Of a DNA stretch of 8,417 nucleotides, positions 1 to 6,398 are shown piece after piece. Below the pieces are notes generated by a model. It searched no databases. It saw only the letters and a list, made by a program, of their open reading frames with translations, and had not been told where the DNA came from. Both the position numbers and the translations under genes were made by a program. Location of the stretch: positions 1 to 8,417 of the forward strand of contig JAJYYW010000043.1 of the NCBI GenBank assembly GCA_021800575.1. Reading direction: 5' to 3'. The first letter of the stretch is position 1. Each line of letters opens with the position of its first letter. Origin of the DNA: a bacterium (GTDB lineage Bacteria > JAMCPX01).

Positions 1-309
1 TTCTCCTCCGATGGCGATACCCGCGTTGTTGAAGAGGAAGTCGAGACGTCCGTGCTTTTCGAAGATGTCGTCGATCAGTTTTTTGACCGCGTCATAATCG
101 GACACATCAAGCGCCGCCGGCGTGACCTTGCCTCCCGTCTTTTCGATCAGTTGGGAGATCGCTTCGAGCCGTTCGGGACTTATGTCGGCAGCTATTACGT
201 GAGCGCCTTTCCCCGCAAGCTGCACTGCAAGCGCCCTGCCGATGCCTGAGCCGGCCCCGGTGACCATGGCAACCCTGTCTTTGTAAATGATCCTCTTTTC
301 TCCAAGCAT
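1..309 (-). CDS. Short-chain dehydrogenase/reductase (SDR), N-terminal part, cut by the window edge
   Basis: The minus-strand frame reads 103 codons from ATG at 309 to the left edge without a stop. It shows a classical SDR Rossmann start: the nucleotide-binding motif TGAGSGIG at residues 17-24, an acidic residue D42 at the end of beta-2 (AADIS, suggesting NAD rather than NADP), LDVSD at 68-72 and the structural motif NNAG at 94-97. The catalytic Ser-Tyr-Lys part lies outside the window, so the substrate cannot be judged. ATG 309 is preferred because an in-frame stop lies at 328-330 and about 15 residues before the first beta strand is normal for the family. No good Shine-Dalgarno is visible upstream. 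A TTGTGA/TATGGT pair with 18-bp spacing ends only about 12 bases before the ATG, so any leader would be very short. The family is sure; the exact reaction is unknown. Confidence 0.9.
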   Translation of the reverse strand, partial: MLGEKRIIYKDRVAMVTGAGSGIGRALAVQLAGKGAHVIAADISPERLEAISQLIEKTGGKVTPAALDVSDYDAVKKLIDDIFEKHGRLDFLFNNAGIAIGGE

Positions 310-599
310 GAAGGGTATCTTACCATATCACGATGGATCGCACCATCACAAAGTGCGGCTTGTACCATGGCATTGAGAATGGTCATTAGCTTTCTCATAC
401 TCGCCACGATTGCGACGTTCGGTTTTTTCCCGGCACTATGCAACCTCTGACAGAATATCTTGATCTTCGGGTTGTTTCGAAGTGCTGATACGGTTGCATG
501 CTCTGGATCCTGGGTTTCTCACTTTTTGGACTCAGAGATAAAGAGAAGGTACATGGGGGGAACAAGCCCCGCCCTGCAAATCAGCGCATTGTTCTCCGA
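310..599. other. Intergenic region without a convincing gene
   Basis: This roughly 290-base stretch separates the SDR start from the stop of the NHL fragment, both on the minus strand. I see no conserved protein in any frame. The only notable ORF is a 27-residue plus-strand one at 367-450, hydrophobic like a signal peptide but with no ribosome binding site. A weak GC inverted repeat (GGGG-AACAA-GCCCC type) near 555-575 could form a short hairpin downstream of the NHL stop. It lacks a U-tract on either strand, so I do not call it a terminator. Confidence 0.5.
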
Positions 600-966
600 T
601 CAGTAATTCCCGCCGCCCTGGAACTGCGGGCATGAGGTGTCGGTAAAGTACGAGCACAGGAAGTACTGCGGGCCTTTAGCTACACCGAGAATCTCGGCTA
701 CCGTGCCCGGGCTATAATCATTCATCACCCAGACATTGCCGGCGGCATCGATCGCTATGCAATGGGGGTCAGTACCGACCGTATAGCTTGTTACCATAAC
801 ACCGCTCGATACGTTTGTGGTGCTGAATGCGCCGCCGCCTTTCCCGTTGTCCGCTATGACCGTTATTGCAGCAGTGCTGTTCGAAGTAAACGGGCGTATC
901 ACCGTTGCTGTGGCACCGTAGCCGGTTATGCCCGAGCCTGCTGAGTCGACGTAGTGAGTATCAAGG
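600..966 (-). pseudogene. C-terminal fragment of an NHL-repeat (beta-propeller) protein
   Basis: The minus-strand frame ending in TGA at 600-602 encodes a recognisable NHL-type repeat (TVGTDPHCIAIDAAGNVWVM), then a tail of the form GVAKGPQYF...CPQFQGGGNY. That tail closes many secreted bacterial NHL/beta-propeller surface proteins. The upstream residues (GSGITGYGATATVI and following) are Gly/Thr/Ser-rich, also typical of such proteins. Propeller proteins of this kind usually run to several hundred residues, but only about 120 codons remain and no start codon or signal peptide precedes them. The frame stays open to 1091, but beyond about 966 it only shadows the ERCC4 gene in another frame. I read it as a 5'-truncated remnant whose break coincides with the end of the ERCC4 gene. 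The exact left boundary of homology is uncertain. Confidence 0.65.
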
Positions 967-2055
967 CTGTTGTTCTTCCACCGATCGTTTGAGCCACACC
1001 CATGTGCTGCTTTTACCTCTGCCCCTGCATGCAAGGTCTCCATCTTTTCGTAAATCCACCAGTACCTTCCGGATGGTTGCCAACGCAACATCCGGGAACA
1101 GCTCTTTCAGTGCGGTGATCGGGAACTCCTGCGGTGATTCGCGGATGACCCTTTTCTTGATGTCATAGTAAATTCCACCCTTCGCCTCCGGCGGCTGTCC
1201 GTAGGCCGCCATGACCTCGGCAACCTTGTTATGCGGCACATCCTGCTCGTGGGATTGTAAGGAACTGAAGTAGCGAAGCACCCATTCATTGGCAAGTTTC
1301 CGGCTGCCTGCAAAGACGATGTTGATCCGGGGGTGCATCGCGTACATCTCTGCAATAGCTTTTGCCAGGAAGGCAGCGGGATAATACTTCTGTTTTTTCG
1401 GATTCAGAAAATCCGAGTAATTCGCCTCGACCACGACCGCACTGTGCCTATATGCCTCTAACTCACCAATCTTCTGATGGATACTGTGCAATTTGATAAA
1501 GTCCTGCAGCATGTTATCGAAGCTTTTCCTCTCCACTATCGCAACGATTCCTTCGTCATCCATGAGGGCATAGTCGCCAATGGGCAGGACTTATCTCTCG
1601 ACCGTGCAGCCGTGGAAGTTCCAGGGATATTTTTCATTTCTATCGATGATTATGTGTAACAGGGGATTACCGTTGGCTGTCAATATGACCTTTGGCCGGT
1701 GCTGTTTCAGTCCTTGCTGGGTACGCCAAAACACCTGTTCGTATTCTCCGTCATGGGTTTTATACCGTTTCGTCAGGAACAGAAAGTCACATCGTTTATT
1801 GATCGGCCTGTCGAGGATGACAGCCAGTCTCTTGCCGTAGCGGTTCAGCGACACAACAGGGACTCTTTCTATCTCTTCAAGAACATCCGGCCATTGTCTG
1901 AGTTCTTCGCGCATACAAAAAATATGGCCCCGGGCGCCGGGCCATTTGTCCTGTACCCTGAGGCGTAACAGGACAGCATCGCCCTGTTGAATGCTCAGGC
2001 GGTACGGGAATTTGGTGTCGCCGGTTCTCTCAAGTATCCAAACAATGTCAGGCAT
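961..2055 (-). pseudogene. ERCC4-type nuclease gene interrupted by one in-frame TAA
   Basis: One minus-strand frame runs from ATG 2055 to TGA 961-963, 364 codons, broken only by TAA at 1591-1593 (codon 155). Residues 1-130 form an N-terminal region I do not recognise as a named domain. Residues about 134-182 carry the XPF/ERCC4 active site: IIIDRNEKYPW (134-144), then after the stop LPIGDY (157-162) and VAIVERKSFDNM (171-182). The motifs flank the stop in the same frame, so it is a nonsense change, not a frameshift. The C-terminal 60 or so residues look like a winged helix (DVALATIRKVLVDLRKDG...GRGKSSTWVWLKR), probably DNA-binding. The first motif is D-R-N-E-K rather than the usual D-x-R-E-K. 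ATG 2055 has a weak Shine-Dalgarno and lies six bases after the stop of an upstream small ORF, which suggests translational coupling. The ATG at 1563 could restart translation but has no ribosome binding site and would lack motif 1. Sequencing error or recoding remain possible. Confidence 0.75.
1591..1593 (-). other. In-frame TAA splitting the ERCC4 active site
   Basis: On the minus strand the codons read ACG GTC GAG AGA TAA GTC CTG CCC ATT, giving TVER-stop-VLPIGDY. Family sequence normally continues straight from the first catalytic strand into the (L)P(I/V)GDY motif. The two halves are exactly in phase (2055 minus 1563 is 492, or 164 codons), so one substitution such as CAA or AAA to TAA explains the break. 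Confidence 0.85.
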
Positions 2056-2061
2056 TGCATC

Positions 2062-2199
2062 TCATTTTCTGTGAAGCATCAGCGCTTCCTGCTGCAAAAG
2101 CACCTGCTCCTTACCGTATTGTATACCCTGATGCGAAAGGATCGTCAATGGGCGTTGATCCCCCGGGAGGAAGCTTGCCGCTTCCTCCCGGGCTTTCAT
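2062..2199 (-). CDS. Possible 45-residue small protein upstream of the ERCC4 gene
   Basis: A minus-strand ORF from ATG 2199 to TGA 2062-2064 encodes a charged, helical-looking 45-residue peptide starting MKAREEAASFLPGDQRPLTI and ending EALMLHRK. Its start overlaps the stop of an upstream open frame as ATGA (2199-2196), and its own stop lies six bases before the ERCC4 start at 2055. This is operon-like packing. I recognise no family. Codons 2-12 coincide with a perfect inverted repeat, so the stretch may instead be a structured RNA or regulatory element whose ORF is accidental. An internal GTG preceded by AAGGAG (near 2101-2110) is another possible start. Low to moderate confidence. Confidence 0.3.
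   Translation of the reverse strand: MKAREEAASFLPGDQRPLTILSHQGIQYGKEQVLLQQEALMLHRK
2162..2192. repeat. Perfect 13-bp inverted repeat (strong hairpin)
   Basis: CCCGGGAGGAAGC (2162-2174), loop TTGCC, then GCTTCCTCCCGGG (2180-2192) are exact reverse complements. Nine of the 13 pairs are GC. No T-run follows on either strand, so it is not a typical Rho-independent terminator. It lies inside the first codons of the 45-residue minus-strand ORF and about 265 bases upstream of the esterase start on the plus strand. It could be a regulatory hairpin, a protein-binding site, or a relic of a mobile or repeated element. I see no second copy in the window. Confidence 0.85.
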
Positions 2200-2416
2200 G
2201 CGCATAGAGGTGCTGCACAATCGTGTTGGGCAACAGAGGAACAGCCGGCATGCAATTCATCGAAGGCTTTGATTTTTTTACAAGAGTCCCTGATTTTTTT
2301 GATTGTTGTTTCAGCCTGGGCAGCAATAGATTTTGAGGAAAGTTTTTCTTGCCGACCTGTTCAAACAGCTCTTCGGCACTATCCCGGAACGCGGCCTTTC
2401 TTATTGCTTTTTGCAC
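2196..2416 (-). pseudogene. Possible degenerate coding remnant, frame-split near 2342-2350
   Basis: From GTG 2416 the minus strand reads a plausible protein frame (QKAIRKAAFRDSAEELFEQV and onward) as far as about 2345. In the -1 frame, 2360-2196 is open for 54 codons and also looks protein-like (AAQAETTIKKIRD, then KAFDELHAG), ending in TGA that overlaps the ATG of the small ORF. That second frame has no ATG/GTG/TTG start near its 5' end. The natural reading is one small gene split by a frameshift, in or near the run AAGAAAAAC at 2342-2350. I do not recognise the protein. Both segments could be chance frames in a 400-base gap. Confidence 0.25.
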
Positions 2417-2432
2417 CGTGCGCTGGTATTTT
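2404..2432 (+). promoter_or_regulatory. Candidate promoter for the esterase gene
   Basis: TTGCTT (2404-2409) and TATTTT (2427-2432) are separated by 17 bases. Transcription would begin near 2440, leaving a short leader with the ribosome binding site AAAGGAGGT. The -35 match is poor (TTG only) and the region is T-rich, so chance is likely enough that this is only a candidate. Confidence 0.25.
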
Positions 2433-2441
2433 TTTCCCTAC

Positions 2442-2450
2442 AAAGGAGGT
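2442..2450 (+). promoter_or_regulatory. Strong ribosome binding site that decides the esterase start
   Basis: AAAGGAGGT lies seven bases before ATG 2458. The same frame stays open upstream to ATG 1987, which would add 157 residues with no family resemblance. This near-perfect Shine-Dalgarno and the normal length of the resulting protein fix the start at 2458. Confidence 0.9.
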
Positions 2451-2457
2451 TAGGCGT

Positions 2458-3375
2458 ATGGTACTTGACCCTGCTGCAGAAAAGATTCTCGAGATATTCA
2501 GGAGCATCGAGCTCAGCACCATGGCTGTCGAAGACGTCCGGAACATGATGGGCAGCAACTCGGTTTCACTGAAAAAAGAAGACATGCAGTCCGTGCAGGA
2601 TGTCACGTTCGAACACCATGGATGCACCATACCGTGCAGGCTCTACGAACCCCGCGGCAGCAGCAACGCGCTCATCCTTTACTTTCACGGCGGCGGCTTC
2701 ATCTTCGGCGATATCGAGTTGTTCGACGGCGTGGCACGGACGGCGGCAAAAAATTCCGGATGCAAGGTGCTTTCCGTGGAATACCGGCTCGCACCCGAGC
2801 ACAAATTTCCTGCCGCAGTCGACGATGCGTACGAGGCCTATCTGTGGGTCTTGAAAAACACGGACATGCTCGGCGTAGCACAAGACCGCATTGCACTGGC
2901 AGGCGACAGTGCTGGCGCAAACCTCTCGGTCGTGACCGGTCTGCGCCTGAAGGACAATAAGGTCAACCTGCCGAGACTCGAAACGCTGTTCTACCCTGCA
3001 CTCGGTCCTGATCTCTTTTCGGAATCCCTGCGCGAATACAGCAAAGGCTATTTCTTAACCAAGGAGTCCATCGAGTGGTTCGGCAGGCTGTACCTCAACT
3101 CGGAACAGGATTTTTTCAATCCATTGTTCGCACCGATCATCCGCAACGACCTTGCCGGTCTGCCCGAGACCATCGTCGTCACTGCCGAACACGACCCTCT
3201 GCGTGACCAGGGAGAGATGTACCTTTCGCACCTGTACGATGCCGGCGTTTTAGCGACAGGCATACGCGCAAAGGGGCTGATCCACGGGTTTCTCAATTTT
3301 GCGGACATCATACCGGCCGCGCAATCAGTTGCCGCCATGACCTGGTACATGACCGGGCAGAAGTTGAACGCCTAA
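2458..3375 (+). CDS. Alpha/beta-hydrolase, hormone-sensitive-lipase family (family IV) esterase
   Basis: This 305-residue protein is a probable carboxylesterase that hydrolyses short-chain acyl esters. Family marks are the oxyanion-hole motif HGGGF (77-81), the SVEYRLAPEHKFPAA block (106-120), the nucleophile elbow GDSAGA with Ser151 (149-154), the acid in EHDPLRD (Asp246) and the base in IHGF (His276). All catalytic positions are present and the length is normal. Residues 1-50 form the N-terminal cap typical of the family. No signal peptide is seen, so it is cytoplasmic. The gene has its own strong ribosome binding site. Its TAA (3373-3375) overlaps the stop of the convergent membrane-protein gene. 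Exact substrate is unknown. Confidence 0.93.
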   Translation: MVLDPAAEKILEIFRSIELSTMAVEDVRNMMGSNSVSLKKEDMQSVQDVTFEHHGCTIPCRLYEPRGSSNALILYFHGGGFIFGDIELFDGVARTAAKNSGCKVLSVEYRLAPEHKFPAAVDDAYEAYLWVLKNTDMLGVAQDRIALAGDSAGANLSVVTGLRLKDNKVNLPRLETLFYPALGPDLFSESLREYSKGYFLTKESIEWFGRLYLNSEQDFFNPLFAPIIRNDLAGLPETIVVTAEHDPLRDQGEMYLSHLYDAGVLATGIRAKGLIHGFLNFADIIPAAQSVAAMTWYMTGQKLNA

Positions 3376-3956
3376 CCTTCGCGCATCCACCGTATCATCG
3401 GGTACAGCAGAAAGGGCCCGATGATAATGCCCATGCCGTACAGGGTAAAGGCGACATGACTGGTGAGGAAAGCGGCGCCGTCGTACAGGCCCGGCGACCA
3501 CAGCTTGCCCTGGTGCATGGACGCATCGTACAGGAACCTCTGCCAACCCGTTCCGTCCCACCCGTAGATCAGGATAAAGAACATGAAGAAGTAACCGATG
3601 AGCACCTGCAGCCATGCGGCCCCGAATTTCCCCTTGCGGATGAATATGTGGGCAACCCAGTAGCCCAGAATACCCTGCGTAACGTTGGTGATGGCGAACA
3701 GCATGACGAGCCACGCCGGCAGGGACGACCGTGATGCAGCGACCTGCATGGTTTCCCACTGCGGAAAATGCCAGAGAAGATAGATACCAGACGGTGCAAA
3801 AAGACACGCAAGGAAAACGACCGTATACACAAAGTATGGACTGCTGAACGTGCCGCGCCGCGGCGTGCTATCGTACTCCTTTTTCAATTGCTTTGCCGCT
3901 GATGCAGCGAACCCTGCCCCGATTGCATACGACCAGAACACATCGACCTGAACCAT
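3372..3956 (-). CDS. Unrecognised membrane protein with five predicted TM segments
   Basis: The 194-residue product has hydrophobic segments at about 6-22, 41-62, 80-101, 115-133 and 161-189, separated by short charged loops such as KQLKKEYDSTPRRG and IRKGK. Aromatic residues are abundant (YGWDGTGWQRFLYD at 131-144). I do not recognise the family and see no catalytic or metal-binding motif, so no function is given. The frame extends to a GTG at 3971, but ATG 3956 is preferred because GGAGGT at 3961-3966 sits four bases before it. The gene is convergent with the esterase (stops overlap over 3372-3375) and divergent from the glycosidase lipoprotein, with 105 bases between starts. Confidence 0.75.
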   Translation of the reverse strand: MVQVDVFWSYAIGAGFAASAAKQLKKEYDSTPRRGTFSSPYFVYTVVFLACLFAPSGIYLLWHFPQWETMQVAASRSSLPAWLVMLFAITNVTQGILGYWVAHIFIRKGKFGAAWLQVLIGYFFMFFILIYGWDGTGWQRFLYDASMHQGKLWSPGLYDGAAFLTSHVAFTLYGMGIIIGPFLLYPMIRWMREG

Positions 3957-3960
3957 ACAC

Positions 3961-3966
3961 ACCTCC
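3961..3966 (-). promoter_or_regulatory. Ribosome binding site of the membrane-protein gene
   Basis: The minus strand reads GGAGGT four bases before ATG 3956. This favours that ATG over the upstream in-frame GTG at 3971, whose codons would overlap the site itself. Confidence 0.75.
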
Positions 3967-3974
3967 TGCACAAA

Positions 3975-4002
3975 ACCATACTATCCCCTCCCGTTTTGTC
4001 AA
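3975..4002 (-). promoter_or_regulatory. Candidate sigma-70-type promoter for the membrane-protein gene
   Basis: The minus strand has a perfect -35 TTGACA (4002-3997), a 16-base spacer and TATGGT (3980-3975, four of six matches to TATAAT). Initiation would fall just upstream of GGAGGT, giving a very short leader. Its place in the 105-base divergent gap fits. The -10 match is only moderate. Confidence 0.5.
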
Positions 4003-4061
4003 CACGATGACTGCAGATAAGGTTATAGACAAACAGACAATTCCGGGATAAGACACTGTGT

Positions 4062-6398
4062 ATGGGTGTTACAAAAAACATTTTTTTTGTAAGCATGGCA
4101 CTGCAGGTACTGTTTATGCTCGCTCTTTCCGGCTGTTCAGGAAGCTCGTCAGGCGGCTCTCTGCCTCCACTTCAGCTCGATCGCTACGGCGGGCTTAGCA
4201 GCCTGTACGGCAACAATACGTCGGGATTCTTCAGGACACAGCTCATCGACAACCGGTGGCTCTTCGTGGACCCTGATAACCATCCGTTTTTTTCACTCGG
4301 TGCAGACCACGTCACGTTTTCAGGCGATTATGCCCCTTTCCTGGGTTATTCCGAGTACACCAACAACCTTTTGTCCCTGTTCCCTTCGACCTTTTCGCAA
4401 TACGCTGCCCAGCAATGGGCCCAGGAGGTTATCACCCGGTACCAGGAACTCGGGTTCAACACGCTCGGTGCATGGTCTGACGATGGCATGACCGCGTTCC
4501 ACGACGCCCTGCCCTACACCGTTATCCTCGGCTTTGCGGGCGGCGTGGAGGGAGGATTCGGCGCTGACAACTGTCCGTCGGCAAGCAGCGGTTTTTCATC
4601 GAATTTCCCGGATGTCTTCGACCCGAGGTTTCAGAAAGACGCATACGCGTACGCGCAGGCATCTATCAGTCCGCGATATGTGAACGACCCCTCGCTCATC
4701 GGCTATTTTATCGACAATGAACTCTCCTGGTTCGGCGGCGCCCAGCTCATCTATAATCCAAACTACACGCTCGCCGATGATTTCATCGCGCTGCCCCCGG
4801 CGTATGCCGGCAAACAGTACTGGGTCAACATCTTCCTGCAGAAAACACTGGGGTACACGCTTGCCAGGCTCAACCAGCTCTACGGTACATCTTTCACGAG
4901 CTGGACTGATCTGCTCGATATTACCAAGCTGCCTAACAACGCACAGGACCCGCAGATACAGGCTGATAAGAATGCGTTTCTTTCTGTCATAGCGTCCACG
5001 TATTTTTCCGTCACCAACAGCGCCATAAAATCCGTCGACCCGAACCACCTCAATCTCTGTGCGCGGTTCGCCTCGTACGCGCCCGACCAGGTCGTCGAGG
5101 CTGCGGCCCGTTACTGCGATGTGATCAGTGTGAACGATTATTTCGCGCTGAGCAATCCCGAATCCAACGGCCTGCTCGGCGACCCGGTAAGGCGGTGGTA
5201 CAACATGCTCACTTCGAGCACCATGGACAACCCGGACGGCAAACCGTTTCTCCAGTCGGAATTCAGCATACGCGGCGATGACGCGGGACTGCCGGATTCG
5301 CGGGGCGCAGGGCTCACGGTCAACGGGCAGAGCGACCGTGTGCAGTACTACCGGGACGACATCGCGCAGCTGCTCGGTATGAAGGTCAACGGCATTTCAT
5401 TTTTCGCCGGTTTCCACTGGTTCGAATGGGCTGATGAGCCAGCAACAGGACGGTTCGACGGCGAGAACAGCAATTACGGTGTGGTGAACATTAAAGACGA
5501 ACCGTATACAGCCATGGTCGATGGCATGGGCATGACAACGCGGAGGCTGATGTATGCGATCGATCATGTCACTATGCCGTTCCTCGGCCAGCCGTCCTTC
5601 ACCACCGAGACCACGCAGGGGGACACCGTCACGCTGGCCTGGAACCCCGTGCAGGGTGCATTGTCCTATGACATCTTTGTTTCGCCCTACCGGAGCATGC
5701 CCGAAGATTTTACCCTCAGGGTAAACGGCATTCCGTTCACGCAGTATACCCTGCCCACCGCACTGCCGCAGGGTACCTGGTGGTACGGCATCAAGGCAGT
5801 GGGCAGCAGCGGTATCCAGGGCGATATCAGTACACTCTCGAGTTTTACGATAACGGCGTCCGGTACCGGGGCGTGCACGGATCCCGACAATCCGGGCTGT
5901 TTTGCGAACAGCGTGCCCGATACATTCCCGAACCCTGACAATGCACTCGGCGACGGTGTTGTCCTGCCTGAGCAGACAATCAAGGACACGACAGCCCCGT
6001 CTATGCTGGTCAGCTTCACCCTGAACAGCCTCGCCCTGCAGGCAGGACTGCCGGTAACCGCCCTGGTCACCGCGGGCATGGATGAGCCCGTCGCTCTCAA
6101 TACCGCTCAGAAATTGTCGTTCGACGTCTACCCGGACGTCGTGTATACGCCGTCCGGCGCTTACCGGAGCGCCACGGACTTTGTTCACCTCAGGCTGATC
6201 GCCAACGGAACAATCATCTACGACAGCCCGCTTCCATCGTCTCTGACGCCGTACGCCTGGTCGACGATCGGTGTTGTGGTCTCGGGCACCGGCTTCACCG
6301 AGGTTACGCCGGTATTCTACGTGGATGCACATACGCCGGACATTCCCTGGGACCAGCGCATCCGGTTTTACCTGGACAACATATCGCTGTCTCAATAA
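4062..6398 (+). CDS. Secreted lipoprotein glycoside hydrolase, clan GH-A / agarase (GH50)-like
   Basis: The 778-residue protein begins with a lipoprotein signal peptide: Lys5, a hydrophobic stretch 7-23, and lipobox LSGC with Cys25. Ser26 at +2 fits outer-membrane sorting, and a Gly/Ser-rich linker follows. Residues about 55-505 form a TIM-barrel-like catalytic domain. It opens with WLFVDPDNHPFFSLGADHV (66-84), resembling the start of agarase-like glycosidases. It has YFIDNELSW (215-223), where Glu220 is the probable acid/base, and QSEFSIRGDD (398-407), where Glu400 is the probable nucleophile. Residues about 510-600 look like a fibronectin type III domain. A short Asp/Pro-rich linker with two cysteines (Cys605, Cys613) leads to a C-terminal beta-sandwich (about 645-778) ending IRFYLDNISL, probably carbohydrate-binding. 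The polysaccharide is unknown. No strong Shine-Dalgarno precedes ATG 4062 (GGGATAAG is nearest), and the ATG at codon 12 would lose the signal n-region. Confidence 0.8.
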   Translation: MGVTKNIFFVSMALQVLFMLALSGCSGSSSGGSLPPLQLDRYGGLSSLYGNNTSGFFRTQLIDNRWLFVDPDNHPFFSLGADHVTFSGDYAPFLGYSEYTNNLLSLFPSTFSQYAAQQWAQEVITRYQELGFNTLGAWSDDGMTAFHDALPYTVILGFAGGVEGGFGADNCPSASSGFSSNFPDVFDPRFQKDAYAYAQASISPRYVNDPSLIGYFIDNELSWFGGAQLIYNPNYTLADDFIALPPAYAGKQYWVNIFLQKTLGYTLARLNQLYGTSFTSWTDLLDITKLPNNAQDPQIQADKNAFLSVIASTYFSVTNSAIKSVDPNHLNLCARFASYAPDQVVEAAARYCDVISVNDYFALSNPESNGLLGDPVRRWYNMLTSSTMDNPDGKPFLQSEFSIRGDDAGLPDSRGAGLTVNGQSDRVQYYRDDIAQLLGMKVNGISFFAGFHWFEWADEPATGRFDGENSNYGVVNIKDEPYTAMVDGMGMTTRRLMYAIDHVTMPFLGQPSFTTETTQGDTVTLAWNPVQGALSYDIFVSPYRSMPEDFTLRVNGIPFTQYTLPTALPQGTWWYGIKAVGSSGIQGDISTLSSFTITASGTGACTDPDNPGCFANSVPDTFPNPDNALGDGVVLPEQTIKDTTAPSMLVSFTLNSLALQAGLPVTALVTAGMDEPVALNTAQKLSFDVYPDVVYTPSGAYRSATDFVHLRLIANGTIIYDSPLPSSLTPYAWSTIGVVVSGTGFTEVTPVFYVDAHTPDIPWDQRIRFYLDNISLSQ
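4069..4092. repeat. AT inverted repeat with an 8-T run inside the signal-peptide codons
   Basis: TTACAAAAAA, loop CATT, TTTTTTGTAA is a perfect 10-bp inverted repeat at codons 3-11 of the lipoprotein gene, and 4081-4088 is eight consecutive T. It could weaken translation initiation by forming a hairpin near the start, or act as a slippage-prone tract. Either role is inference. Confidence 0.7.

Noticed and set aside
367..450. 27-residue plus-strand ORF with signal-peptide character (MALRMVISFLILATIATFGF and onward)
   Set aside because: It has no ribosome binding site, stops before any mature protein and has no recognisable continuation in another frame. It may be a relic of a secreted-protein gene, but it is not supported as a gene.
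967..1091. N-terminal part of the open frame carrying the NHL tail
   Set aside because: It only shadows the ERCC4 C-terminus in another frame and does not look like an NHL protein or a signal peptide.
1924..1945. Inverted repeat ATGGCCC...GGGCCAT
   Set aside because: It lies within well-conserved-looking ERCC4 codons (KWPGARGHIF) and is short, so coding composition explains it.
1987..2457. 157-residue N-terminal extension of the esterase frame
   Set aside because: The stretch has no family resemblance, runs antisense to the ERCC4 start region, and a near-perfect Shine-Dalgarno marks ATG 2458 as the start.
4003..4061. Promoter for the lipoprotein gene (TATAGA at 4024-4029)
   Set aside because: No acceptable -35 lies 16-18 bases upstream, so the site cannot be supported.
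5397..6395. 332-codon minus-strand open frame
   Set aside because: It is antisense to the glycosidase lipoprotein, with no recognisable motifs. Its length reflects the GC-rich codon use of the real gene.
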